A stretch of 64,000 bases of DNA from Lota lota. Taxonomy: Eukaryota; Chordata; Actinopteri; Gadiformes; Lotidae. Numbering within the stretch: the stretch's first letter is position 1; every line of letters begins with the position of its first letter. This document shows, in pieces, positions 53,430 through 64,000 of the stretch. A program made the translations under genes and the position numbers. The stretch covers positions 62,001-126,000 of the forward strand of contig JACYXH010000795.1 in NCBI GenBank assembly GCA_026745465.1, in the 5' to 3' direction. Under the pieces are notes generated by a model that saw only the letters and a list, made by a program, of their open reading frames with translations, did no database searches and was not told the origin of the DNA.

Positions 53430-53945
53430 TTTATATTTTTAATGCACTCTTTTCATAACAGGACAAATACAAAAATATAAATAAAGTGCAACACACACAT
53501 GCATTCCCAGAGCTGCACCCACACTAGTCCACACTGGAACACTGGAGCTGTGCAGCTTAGTACCCTCACCCAGGGACCAGTCAGTACAACCAGCCTTTTA
53601 ACTTGCAGCCTGTGAAACCAGCTGGTAGAATAATAGCAATAATTTCAAAGAACCTCTGATAGGTAGATCATCTTACAATAAAGGCCAATTTAATCTTAAT
53701 GCAACAAAAAATGAACAGCACAGCCAATTCGTGTTGAATTGACTGTACTGTACTGTACTGCTGATGGACTGGAAGGCGCTTGGCACGCTTGTCACGTCCG
53801 CCCCTATGGATGAAAACTTCTGAAACTGTACTTTCTTTATTTCACATGCTGAACATTATATCCTCTTGGGCCCATTATGTCCGTCATGGTAGATTTTGCT
53901 GTGTGGTGAACATTTCTTGAAAGCTTTAAAAAATGTCTTCTTCAG
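53430..53945. repeat. Gmr1-like element flank, inverted duplicate of 10.1-10.5 kb
   Basis: Non-coding. Shared with the other arm, so it existed before the duplication. Confidence 0.7.
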
Positions 53946-55095
<1,150 letters not shown>

Positions 55096-55248
55096 TCCAA
55101 ACCGAGGCTTCTCTACAACGCAGGCTGGGCCATAATGGGGTACACACATCATTTCTCAATAGTCAGTGTTGAAGGTGGCTGTTGACACTGTATACTTTAG
55201 AAACATAGATGGTGATTATTTTGATGTGTTTACTTCCGGTAAACAGGT

Positions 55249-55530
55249 TTATAAGGCATACAAAGGCAATTTGACCACACCAACCAAGCTCACTATATCT
55301 GCCACGTAGGGAAGACTGATCCTTCTCAAAATATAGTGCAATTTTCTTTGGCAGATATACAAAAAAGCCAGTGCCTCACCAGCCACGAACCTCACGTCAC
55401 TGGTTCCATCCTCTGTGTGGAGAAAGTCCAGCTCCGGTTGTGAGGGAAACCCCATAGCTGGGATTTTCTCCAGCCCAGTGGCAAATGTAAGGACATCTCC
55501 CAGGCTCAGTGGTGTTTCTCCAGCTGTCAA
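55249..55530 (-). pseudogene. HECT C-lobe-like exon of a G2E3-like gene
   Basis: The minus-strand frame starts at an acceptor (TTTTGACAG) and reads AGETPLSLGDVLTFATGLEK, IPAMGFPSQPELDFLHTEDG and then LYICQRKLHYILRRISLPYV before a stop. The GDVLTFATG...IPAMGF...FLH pattern matches the C-lobe of HECT ligases in fish G2E3-like proteins. The normal catalytic-Cys motif (TC in a PxAxTC context) is not clear; the nearest Cys is in YICQ. This is the 3' end of the minus-strand gene whose other exons lie at 56.1-57.5 kb. Confidence 0.5.
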
Positions 55531-55624
55531 AATTTTTTTTTTGCCATCAACGAACTTGTAATAATGTAAAGAAAACTAACAGTTATTTTAATGTTTAAAT
55601 TATAATAAATTAGGTGAATATTGC

Positions 55625-55925
55625 ACTCTTGAATAGACTAGACTATTGACGTGTTTTTGTGTTGGTCTGAACAACAGCACATGAACAACACAAAGTAGCA
55701 TCATGTGCACACAGACAACACCACTTGTCCTCTGCAAGAGTTAGCTACTGATAGACATTTGTGTTTCACTCTCTGAATCTGTAAATGTAAGGAAAAGTAA
55801 AAGAAGAGATAAACTGGGAGGTGAGAATCACACTGGCAGGTGGAGGTAATGCACTGGCAGGTGGACGTGGTTGCACTTGCAGGTGGAGGTAATGCACTGG
55901 CAGGTGGACGTGGTTGCACTGGCAG
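55625..55925. repeat. Host duplication segment and short minisatellite
   Basis: Counterpart of 8505-8655 and of the 9087-9372 minisatellite (about five units here). The exon present at 8839-9056 in the other copy is deleted at about 55770, leaving only CTCTGAATCTG of its acceptor side. Confidence 0.7.
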
Positions 55926-56147
55926 AGTCAGTATTTGCCAGCAACTCCTGAAATGATCAGACAATCAGTATTCTTTACTTACTTAGATGTGCAGTGCTGC
56001 TCAAAGTGTTGTAGTACTCATGTTCAGATTTTTGTGACTCGGTTTTGTATGGGAAATCTAGCAAACAAGCAAGCTTTCTCACCATCCTACAGTCAGTGGT
56101 AATACACATTAACAAAGACAATGATAATCAAGTTCTGCACTCAGATT

Positions 56148-56711
56148 CTAACATGGTGACGCAGACGTTAAGTGACTCCAACATTGTAACACACACACAC
56201 ACATCTGGACTTGGTTGCTTAGCAGCCACAGCACATACAATGTACATTGCCCATCAATCCCATTATCTATTATGGCACCTGTGCAGCTGCTGTAGATGGA
56301 GTTAGGTGACATCACCGGCTGCAAAGAACATATCTCAGTTGTCATCTCATCAGTCCCGGCAAAAGCCACAAGATGCTGCAGGAAAACATCGGATAATTTT
56401 TCCCTCACAATGAAAGAAAGGTTTTTGATTATTGGATGACTACAGATAACAATTACCTGGAATGGCTGAGACACATCAAATCTCCTGCGAATTGTTCTCC
56501 CCTCTGGGTACTTGAACTGTATCGCCACACCAACATCAGGCTCCTCTACAGAGTTGATGAGGCTAATTCTATCTAGTATCGCCTTAACATGGTAATGGAA
56601 ACGTTCAAATTCGATCCAATGTAATGAATGACGTTCAACATAAATGAGCTCATGTTTGTAATTCATCATGCTCAGTATGTTTCTTTCTCCAGCGCTGCTC
56701 GCCATCCCCAA
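56148..56711 (-). pseudogene. Central exons of the HECT-like gene
   Basis: The upstream exon (about 56711-56458) encodes ASSAGERNILSMMNYKHELI, then DVGVAIQFKYPEGRTIRRRF and ends DVSQPFQ at a GTAATT donor. The FKYPEGRTIRRRF segment looks like a UBX/ubiquitin-like strand. After an intron of about 50 bp the next exon holds VFLQHLVAFAGTDEMTT and SCTGAIIDNGID, the counterpart of 9629-9898. No Met start is proven. The gene is probably incomplete because the region carrying 8839-9056 is deleted. Confidence 0.45.
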
Positions 56712-57296
56712 TTTGTCTCATCTCCTATTGTAATAAATAAAATAAAATGTCATTACATTAGGAAAGTCTGTTAATAACTACAAATGTAAACATTTACCAT
56801 AATTCCCAGCAAGTGAATTAATGTTCTTGTCCTTGATCAATTTGAGGAGAGCGAGTGTATTCATTGTCCTGCTGTTGGCTCAACTCTCTCCATGCCTTCA
56901 AATTCTACAATATAAAAGTTATTATTTTTCTAAGCCACCTGGTGGTATTTACACATAAGTTGTATGGAGAATATGGTCATTCATTTATTTCATACAAATG
57001 TCTAATAACAACAACATCAATACATTTTTCATCAGATCAGATCTATCTTCGCCGACCCTTTACTGACTGTCATAAAATTGCTCATTTCTTTGTTAATACC
57101 TAATAACACATAGTTAAGCACAATTCTTTATCCAGTACCATTACACCCAGAAAACTAATATATGGCACAGTATCTCTGACCATCGGCACTGAAGTGACAC
57201 ATTTCAGAGCATATTTACTTTTAAAAACACATTTAATACATCATTGTCTCGCAAACCGATTACCATATTTTCTGTGGTTTACCCCTCGAATGTAAG
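56712..57296. other. Intronic or intergenic sequence
   Basis: No coding signal. 57110-57296 is duplicated at 43900-44085. Confidence 0.5.
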
Positions 57297-57500
57297 AACT
57301 TACGTTTTGAGAATCAGCATTGCTGTTATCTGCAGGGACTTCTGCGTTGATGGCATCTTCACGGACTTCCTGTAAAATACAGAAGAAGAATCCTGGGTCC
57401 TGCATCTACATTTGAATGCTTACATTTACTTCACTTAACACTGAAATATTTAGGCTGCATTTTGAATTACAGTTTCCTCTTCTGGGACCGGATCTCTGAC
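57297..57500 (-). pseudogene. Two short 5' exons of the HECT-like gene
   Basis: On the minus strand, about 57500-57470 reads QVRDPVPEEE (donor GTAA). About 57372-57303 reads EVREDAINAEVPADNSNAD with a GTAAG donor. Acidic, low-complexity. The second exon is duplicated at 44090-44157. Confidence 0.4.
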
Positions 57501-58255
57501 CTGAAAAAAAGGAACTAAATAGTTGAGTCATGCAAGTCATTGTAAAGGATTCGGCGCCCAGAGATCAGTCGAGGTTGTTGTAGGGACGCTGACCATTTAT
57601 TTAGCCCTTGGTGACGCTGGTTCACAGCTATGCTGCAGCAAACATAAACAAGACAGTAGCAAATATTCAGAGCTGGGGAAAGTCATTGCTTCAAAGCACA
57701 CTCTTCCAGTTCAATACTAGTTGGGGGAGACATGATTTAAAGCTTGTTATTACAATTGTTAATTCATATACTTACAGTTGGTCTAATGTAGATGGAGGAG
57801 CGGCCAACATCAGGACATGCAGAGGGGCACAAGGAGGCTAAATTGAGCAGAATAATCCGTCTTTGCCTGTCCACTTTGGCCAGGCTGAATTCAGGATCCC
57901 GAACTTGAGGGAATTCTTACCTAATTGTCTCAATAAATTCTGTCTCTGACAACGATAGGGGCACCACCAATATTTTAAGTGCTGTCCCAGCTACATAGAA
58001 AGACAAGAAGAAACACAAAGGTGTGGGCAAGAAAATGCACACCTACATACACACACACACACACTCACAAACGTGTGTATGTGTTTGTGTGTGCGTGTGT
58101 GTGTGTAGGTGTGCGGGCATCCTGAGGCTTAGCGATGCTGCTAGGGTCTGCAGGGGATAAGGATGGCGGGGTAACCTAATTTTAGCACACACTCCACAAA
58201 CATATGTATTGGAAGGGTGTGTGTGGGCTAAGCCTAAAGAAGCATCTTGTTGCAG
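57501..58255. other. Non-coding sequence with small CA/TG tracts
   Basis: No supported gene. From about 58090 it matches the 44.84-kb region up to ATCCTGAGGCT, then the 45.316-kb region. Confidence 0.45.
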
Positions 58256-58466
58256 ATGTGCCGAGCGCTGGCGTGCCGTGAAGCGAGCGGTGGACTGGGT
58301 GCGCTGGGCCGACCACCAGTACCCATGCATCTACAGCCGGCTGGAGTTTGGACGGAGCTGGGAGTCGTCCAGGCGCCAGCTCCTCGGCTATGAGCAGCGC
58401 CCGGCCGCCTCACCCCTCAGCGGGCTCATCCCCTGGAGGGCCTCGCCCCTCCTGGAGGTCCAGTGA
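58256..58466 (+). pseudogene. Unrecognised duplicated terminal exon, copy at 58.3 kb
   Basis: Same 70-codon exon as 45443-45653, with the same acceptor, frame and stop (LLEVQ). Its upstream partner exon (44846-44988) is deleted here. Product not recognised. Confidence 0.5.
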
Positions 58467-59950
58467 AACCAAGACAAGACGCTGAATGATTAGAGGTTTC
58501 ACAGGTTCACTGCAAACTCACACAGGAAATCCCCATCTCACGCATTTAGCACACGACTTCACACATACTTGCATTGCAACTTTTGTTAATTCCACTTTGC
58601 AACAACCATAGTACAAAAAGTACACTCAGACCAAGTAGTCAGTGGTAATCTTGGCAATCCCAACAACTGGACCTGAACTGAACCATTTTCAACTGGTTTG
58701 CAGTGCAGATTCATTTTGCATGTCATCACAGGCCCTGTTTACACAAGCGTTCAAAACCCGATTTCAAATGTTTTATGCAAAGAAAGATGTCTTCTCAATC
58801 TGAAATGATGTGAATTCGATTCCTAGTGTAATTCAATTATCAAACATGATTCACAACATTATCCATAGTAATGTAATCTAACACAGACACTCCTCCATTT
58901 CTCCGATTATTTTGGAAAACTGAAATTTGTCATATCTAGTGGGAATCCCTTGTAAACTACACCTTTGTCTATACAGGCTCAAACAATTGTGAGTGCGTTG
59001 TGCCGTTGTTTTAAACAGATGAAGTTTTAAATCTAGGTTAAATAACTGTTGTATTCCTCTGGTTTAAACAGGGCCACAGTGTGCTATGCTGTATTTCAGA
59101 GTTGTGTCAGTGTTCGTAGTGGGCCACGCACTGGTGGGTTCTATGTGTATTAGTGACTATGTACAGTTGTGTGAAGGGATTCTTTTCCATGAGTAGTTCT
59201 GGTTGTGGTTATGTGACTTGAGTTGGTAGTGTTTCAGACAGTAGATAATGTTAATGGTGATGATTGTTTCAGATTGTTCTTCAATTAAGGTTTTGAAATA
59301 GGTTTGCCCAATGCAAATGCTTCCATGTGAGCTAAATGTGATTAAAATGACCAATTAATTTAATGTTCAATAAACCATTTACCAGGAAACATGTTTCCAG
59401 AATAAGTTTAATAATAGTTAGATACTTGTTTAATAACCCTTGTATGTCGAGTCTTCTTCAAACTCTAGTAGGCTAAACCTAAGAGGGACATCCAGCTCCC
59501 TTCCTGGATATCCTTTATATCTTATATAATAATCATGAATAATAATGAAATAAAACAATGAAAGTCATTGAAAACATGACACCAAAATTTGCTTCATACT
59601 TATTTTCACAAATGGATAAACAGCAAGAAAAGATTAATTGAATTATGAGGAAGTTGATGGTTTTGAAAAAAACTGCACAAAACACTTCCCCATAAAACCC
59701 AGCAGCTCTCTCAAAGTTTAGTTAACAAACGTCAACTTAATTCACAAATGTATTCAGAGTTTTTTAAATTTGGAAAGAACACGCAGTAGGCCTACCAAAT
59801 CACAATGATACATCGTCATGAATCATTATGTATCATCATGATAAATGAAAAAAGACACCAACATGAGTTTTTATTATCTGTTTAGTAAATGGATAAATAG
59901 AAAAGAATGCAACATTAGCATCAACAACAATGCTGATTGTTGTGTGATAT
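58467..59950. repeat. Lectin 5' flank, duplicate of 45654-47180
   Basis: Non-coding, collinear with the copy 2 flank. The CTCTCTCTCTGG...GGGGCTATTC segment present at 46920 is shortened here near 59705. Confidence 0.8.
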
Positions 59951-59989
59951 AAAACCACAAACCACTTCTTCCTAAACCGACTTATAAAG
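59951..59989 (+). promoter_or_regulatory. Lectin copy 3 core promoter
   Basis: AAAACCACAAACCACTTCTTCC then TATAAAG at 59983, 95 bp before the ATG. Relative to copies 1 and 2, the ETS-like core CTTCCTCC has become CTTCTTCC and one RUNX-like unit is missing. Confidence 0.5.
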
Positions 59990-60077
59990 AAGACCCAGTA
60001 GGCCTACCCCCATCACATCACACCCCAGACAGCTCTCTGTCTTGGGCTTTGGCCATTACAAATAATCAGTCGGGACA

Positions 60078-60576
60078 ATGGAGGACATCTACGTCAACGT
60101 TGACATGCTTAAACCTTCGACAGCTTCACCAAACCAGCCAGGTAAAACTAGTACAGATCATAACGATGACAACATCCATAAAATTAACAATGATGATATA
60201 ATTACATTTTTCCTCTAGTGTGATGTTTATTTGTGTGAAACACAAACAGGTGTAGCGTCTTCCTCTCTCTGTTTGTTTCCAAACCCAGGTCCCCTGAGAC
60301 CCAGAGCGATGGGAACAGGGAGGAGTTGGTCGAGACCTGCGTTACTTGGTCTGGGGCTTCTGTGTGTTATTCTTCTGGCTGGACTCCTGGTCCTTGGTTT
60401 ACGATGTGAGTTTGGTTCTCGTTCATGAATAAACACCACGGTCTGAATCATTGAGGACATCTTTAAAACCTTTTTTAAATCCCAATCTATTCAGACGGGA
60501 GTTTTGGATAAACTTATTCAAAGATTTTTGTTTCTAAAGTTTTACTAAACATCAGATTTGAGACTTTGTCTAGTCC

Positions 60577-60612
<36 letters not shown>

Positions 60613-62207
60613 TGTGGGTCCTGAATAAACAATAACTGAGACATAGCGAGTTTCTGTGGTTTAAAATTAGTATTTATAGAGATATGAATGTCTCTTCATA
60701 ATTTCAGATTCCGTCACAGTACAGGATCTCTCTGTGATCCAGTCTGAATTGACAGAGCGACAGATTGAACTCTCTACCTTGGTGGAGGAGAGAAACCAGC
60801 AGAATTCAAGCCTCTTCACCCTAAAGCAGAGGTTTGATGAACAGCAGAAGGAGAACATCAAAATGAGTGAGCGTTTGGAATGTAACTGTAGCTACGCTGG
60901 CTTCGTGTGTTGGTCGACCTAGAGCAGAAAGAGCATTGAAAAGCAAAACCTTGATACGTTTGTCTAGATCCTAAACAAACCTTTTCTAAATGTTCATGAG
61001 TATTTCTTGCATTTGTTGAAGCCTTGCTCTGCTGTGTCTTTCTGTGTAGTTCTGCGATGGCTTTTCCCCAGCATCCCCATCACGATATGTTCTGGCAATT
61101 GCAGCATGTTTTGGGCAAAAAAGCCATTCATTGTCAGAGTTTTTCTAGTTTGATAATTTCTCACCACAGATGAGACATTCTAAAAATGTTTTCCCTCACA
61201 GACTGTACTTCATTTTTGCGTTGAAGCCATATTAAAGCTCAGAAAACAGACTCAATGCTCTGGCTGAGATAATGGTTACTGTCAGGCGTGTTCCAGCACC
61301 TGGGACCATTCCACACATTTACACTGATAAATATATACATATATATATTTATATAATGTTTTTGAATAGGCCTATATATATTTTATTTCATAATTTGTGG
61401 TGTAGCGTTTTTAAGATTTGAGAATGTATAAATAGGATACCTATAGATAGAGCCTGGGGTTCCTGCCCCCTGTACTGGTGCATCATAAAGGGCTAGTATA
61501 GCTTATGTGGCTTGTGTAGGGCTTATGTAACAGCTGTACTGCTGGAATAGGGGATTGGGATTGGCTCATTTAGTCCCTACTTTACCTCATAGACAAAAGG
61601 TGCCCAGAGGGATGGAGGAAGTTTGAGAATTCCTGCTATCATCACTCGGACCAGCGGAATTCCTGGAATAACAGCAGGAAGGATTGCATGAAGAAAGGAG
61701 GTGATCTGGTGGTTATAGACAGCTCCCAGGAACAGGTAACAACCCCCCCCCCCCCCCCCCCCCCCCCGAAATACACTCCCCCCACCTCTGATGGTTTTCA
61801 CATATTGTTCCTTGTAAACCAATGGAATTCAGTCCTGTTTAAGTGAATCAAAAAGAGGACCAACTGAAAAATAACCTATAGTCTTTATGTTCACATTGGC
61901 AGCTGTTCTAAAGGAAAACTCAGTTCTCTCTCTGATATACTTGACCTCTGATGGATCAGTGGATCAGTGGATCTTGATGTACATGCTAACATGAAGTTAA
62001 ATTAGGACTTAAGGGAGCAATCAATACAGAAAATATAATGACTAATTAGTAATTGTTTGTTGTGTTAATGTGTTCCAACAGAAGTTCCTCTCTAAGTATA
62101 AGGCAGATCATTGGATTGGTCTGAGTGAGTTGGAGCAGGAAGGGACCTGGAAATGGGTTGATGGAGCACCACTGATTCTAAGGTGAGAGAGAGAGAACAT
62201 ACCCTAA

Positions 62208-62278
<71 letters not shown>

Positions 62279-62591
62279 CTTCTGGTCATGAACCAACTCA
62301 AACTAATGTGATCAATACGCAATATGTTAATAATTCAGATTGTTATATTTTATTTATTGAATTATCTGAATTGTTTCATTATACAAAATAAATGTTTTCA
62401 CAATCTGTTTCTCTGTAAGCTACTGGGAGAAACGTCAGCCTGATAATGGCAACAACGTTCCAGAACACGGGGACGAAGACTGTGTCCATATCATAGGACA
62501 TGTCAAGTGGAATGACATTTCCTGTGATGCCAACCTACAATGGATCTGTGAAAAATCGACAGAAGACGCGCAGATCTCAATGGCTCAATAA
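60078..62591 (+). CDS. C-type lectin receptor, copy 3 (six exons, open)
   Basis: Exons 60078-60141, 60289-60405, 60708-60866, 61593-61735, 62082-62182, 62420-62591. They total 756 nt, phases 1,1,1,0,2, 251 aa, all AG/GT. An alternative exon 2 acceptor at 60249 would add 39 nt in frame. Domains: tail [10 protein letters not shown], a 20-residue transmembrane anchor, coiled stalk ([20 protein letters not shown]), lectin domain [16 protein letters not shown] to WICEKS with six Cys, RQPDNGNN and HVKWNDISCD. It is a type II membrane protein with predicted calcium-dependent galactose-type binding. Compared with copy 1, the loop before KWND is shorter (HIIGHVKWND versus [13 protein letters not shown]). 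AATAAA near 62906 could be the polyadenylation signal. Confidence 0.88.
61740..61768. repeat. Poly-C tract just after the exon 4 splice donor
   Basis: A run of about 28 C begins six bases after the donor at 61736. Copy 1 has a C-rich equivalent on its strand (20395-20424) and copy 2 only five C. Confidence 0.9.
62211..62276. repeat. (GA)n microsatellite at the exon 5 donor
   Basis: About 66 bp of GA starting at a second CTAAGGTGAG copy, 24 bp downstream of the true donor. Confidence 0.9.
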
Positions 62592-63271
62592 TCAGTGTTT
62601 ATGGGTTGTCGTTGCTGGCTTGCATGAGTGTATTTTATAATCAGGACTCTGAAAATGGCATGTACCTTATTGATAGTTTGGCGTGTGCAGCAGTCATCGC
62701 TACAGTAGTTGTTGTCCCCTGGTCCTAATGCCTGCTGAGTTTTATGAGAGAAATATACCCATTCTCTTTATGAATGGTGTTGAATTAAGTTGAATTGCAC
62801 TTTTGAATAATAATAATATTAATACTAAAAACAAAATACATCCATTTGTAGGATGACTCAATCACTCAACATGGCTCATTGAAAATAATCATTAAATAAT
62901 TGTCTAATAAATAAATTAGGTAAATGCCATTTACTTCCCAATGGTTGAACACTTACTTTTTACACAAAACATGGAAATGTAGTACGTTATTTAGTTGAAG
63001 GACCGCTGAAGTTCCCTAAATATATCTTCATAAATATATATTTAGAGAAAGGGAAGGAACGTTTCAAAATACAGATTAGATTAGTTTTCTACCATTTCTT
63101 TAATTCATGGTGGTTTCAGTAATCCCATGGTACCTAAAAGCATACATAATCTTGATAACTAATGTCATCTTTGACTTTCAGATAGAACAGAAGGAAACTT
63201 ACAGGTGACTATCATCAATGATTCTCCACTGACAGCAGCAGCGTGATGATGTAGAGTGTTATTTTAGGAAA
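62592..63271. other. 3' flank of lectin copy 3
   Basis: No gene is seen. It matches the copy 2 flank until TATTTTAGGAAAT, then diverges abruptly at about 63271. Confidence 0.6.
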
Positions 63272-64000
63272 TTGTAGAAGTTAGATCAAAATCCACAGCA
63301 AGTTTCCAGTCTGATTATTTCAAAAAGACAGTGGAGTCAATACTTCACGCTCAACACTTTATTTGTGGGCTCACGCAGGAAACCCTTAACAACCACCAGA
63401 GTCCTTCCGTGGTCACAAAAGTCCCTGCTTAATTCTGCTTGTAAAATCCTGCGTACTCTCCCATTATTCTCGTCCCATGCTTTTCCCATTAACGTTTTTT
63501 CATTTATCAAAAAACACAGTAACTCAAAGCACATGACAAGGGCGGGGCTCTCGGTTACCTCCAAATATTACCTGTTATCATACAAAAAGGTGTAACCCAC
63601 AGATTGCTATTGGGTTACTGGTATTCAAACGAGCCAATCACAAACCGCCTAAACTCTCTCAAGGCTAAAGACTTGGCAGGGTGTGATACCTGGGCCAGAT
63701 GGGCCCCCGACCTGTTGATCTGAAGGGGGTCTGTCGTTGGGCTGTGAGACAAGGGAAGGGCCATTAGGTTTGGAGATAGACGTCTGGCAAGGAGACTACA
63801 CATTAATAGTTTGAACAACTCCTCAAGTGTAGTGGAGGGATGGTGGCCGATGTTTGGCAGGGAGGGGGATTAATAACAGAATAAAGGTAAATACACATAT
63901 ATCAACTAAAAGTGGGGGTCAGAGAAAGGGATCTGGCAGGGAGGGGCGTGAGGGCAGGGAGGGGGATTAATACCGATGTTTGGCAGGGAGGGGGATTAAT
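63272..64000. mobile_element. Unidentified insertion, possible minus-strand LTR
   Basis: The break from duplicated flank is sharp. The sequence starts TGTAGAAGTTAG, and its complement would end in CTTCTACA. A minus-strand AATAAA lies near 63358, 85 bp in, as expected for an LTR polyadenylation signal. No coding domain is seen. From 63845 to the window end, GGCAGGGAGGGGGATTAAT-type units repeat about three times. The right boundary is outside the window. Confidence 0.35.

Noticed and set aside
52107..53480. Plus-strand ORFs over the minus-strand Gmr1-like gag
   Set aside because: Antisense to the SCAN-like gag; the first copy shows the same mirror frames.

Overview
The window looks like a stretch of teleost fish chromosome. 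It contains no bacterial features. The evidence is split, intron-containing genes with GT/AG junctions, long (TG)n, (GA)n and (CT)n microsatellites, and a fish-typical mix of retroelements: chromodomain Ty3/Gypsy, Gmr1-like Gypsy, BEL/Pao, a Rex1-like LINE, an endogenous retrovirus and a ZBED-type hAT remnant. All calls come from reading the sequence; no database search was run.

The host content is a locus that has been duplicated repeatedly. Three copies of a six-exon type II C-type lectin receptor gene are present. Copy 1 (19529-22088, minus) and copy 3 (60078-62591, plus) are open, and each splices to exactly 756 nt (251 aa). Copy 2 (47307-49661, plus) has two 2-nt deletions in its stalk exon. 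All three have a short cytoplasmic tail, one transmembrane segment, a coiled stalk and a six-cysteine lectin domain with a QPD sugar-binding motif and a WND calcium motif. They share a compact TATA promoter with RUNX/ETS-like sites. Interleaved with them are duplicated minus-strand exons that resemble fish G2E3-like HECT ubiquitin ligase genes (8.8-9.9, 28.0, 44.1 and 55.2-57.5 kb), plus a duplicated exon I do not recognise (45.4 and 58.3 kb).

Layout: 0-8.5 kb, a pile of chromodomain Gypsy fragments with truncated, nested and fused LTRs. 8.5-10.6 kb, HECT-like exons and a minisatellite. 10.6-15.05 kb, a Gmr1-like Gypsy with integrase upstream of reverse transcriptase. 15.5-18.8 kb, a Rex1-like LINE (minus). 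19.5-22.2 kb, lectin copy 1. 22.5-23.0 kb, a solo LTR. 23.5-28.0 kb, a Gypsy with both LTRs. 28.2-36.8 kb, a hAT/ZBED transposase remnant (minus) split by a 7.66-kb endogenous retrovirus. 37.1-43.5 kb, a nearly open BEL/Pao element (minus) with a perfect target-site duplication. 43.5-50.7 kb, duplicated host exons and lectin copy 2. 50.9-53.4 kb, a second Gmr1-like copy (minus). 54-55.1 kb, TG-seeded repeats. 55.2-59 kb, HECT-like exons. 60-62.6 kb, lectin copy 3. 63.27-64 kb, an unidentified insertion.

Comparing the copies gives relative ages. The Gmr1 insertion predates the inverted duplication that made the 10-23.5 kb and 46-54 kb arms. The LINE and the 22.5-kb solo LTR came later, because the other arm lacks them. 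The most unusual structure is in the retrovirus: its 5' leader carries about 13 tandem units in a three-step higher-order pattern, each with a short hairpin, a YY1-like motif and a tiny strong-context upstream ORF. Its two LTRs look identical, although it has no visible reverse transcriptase.
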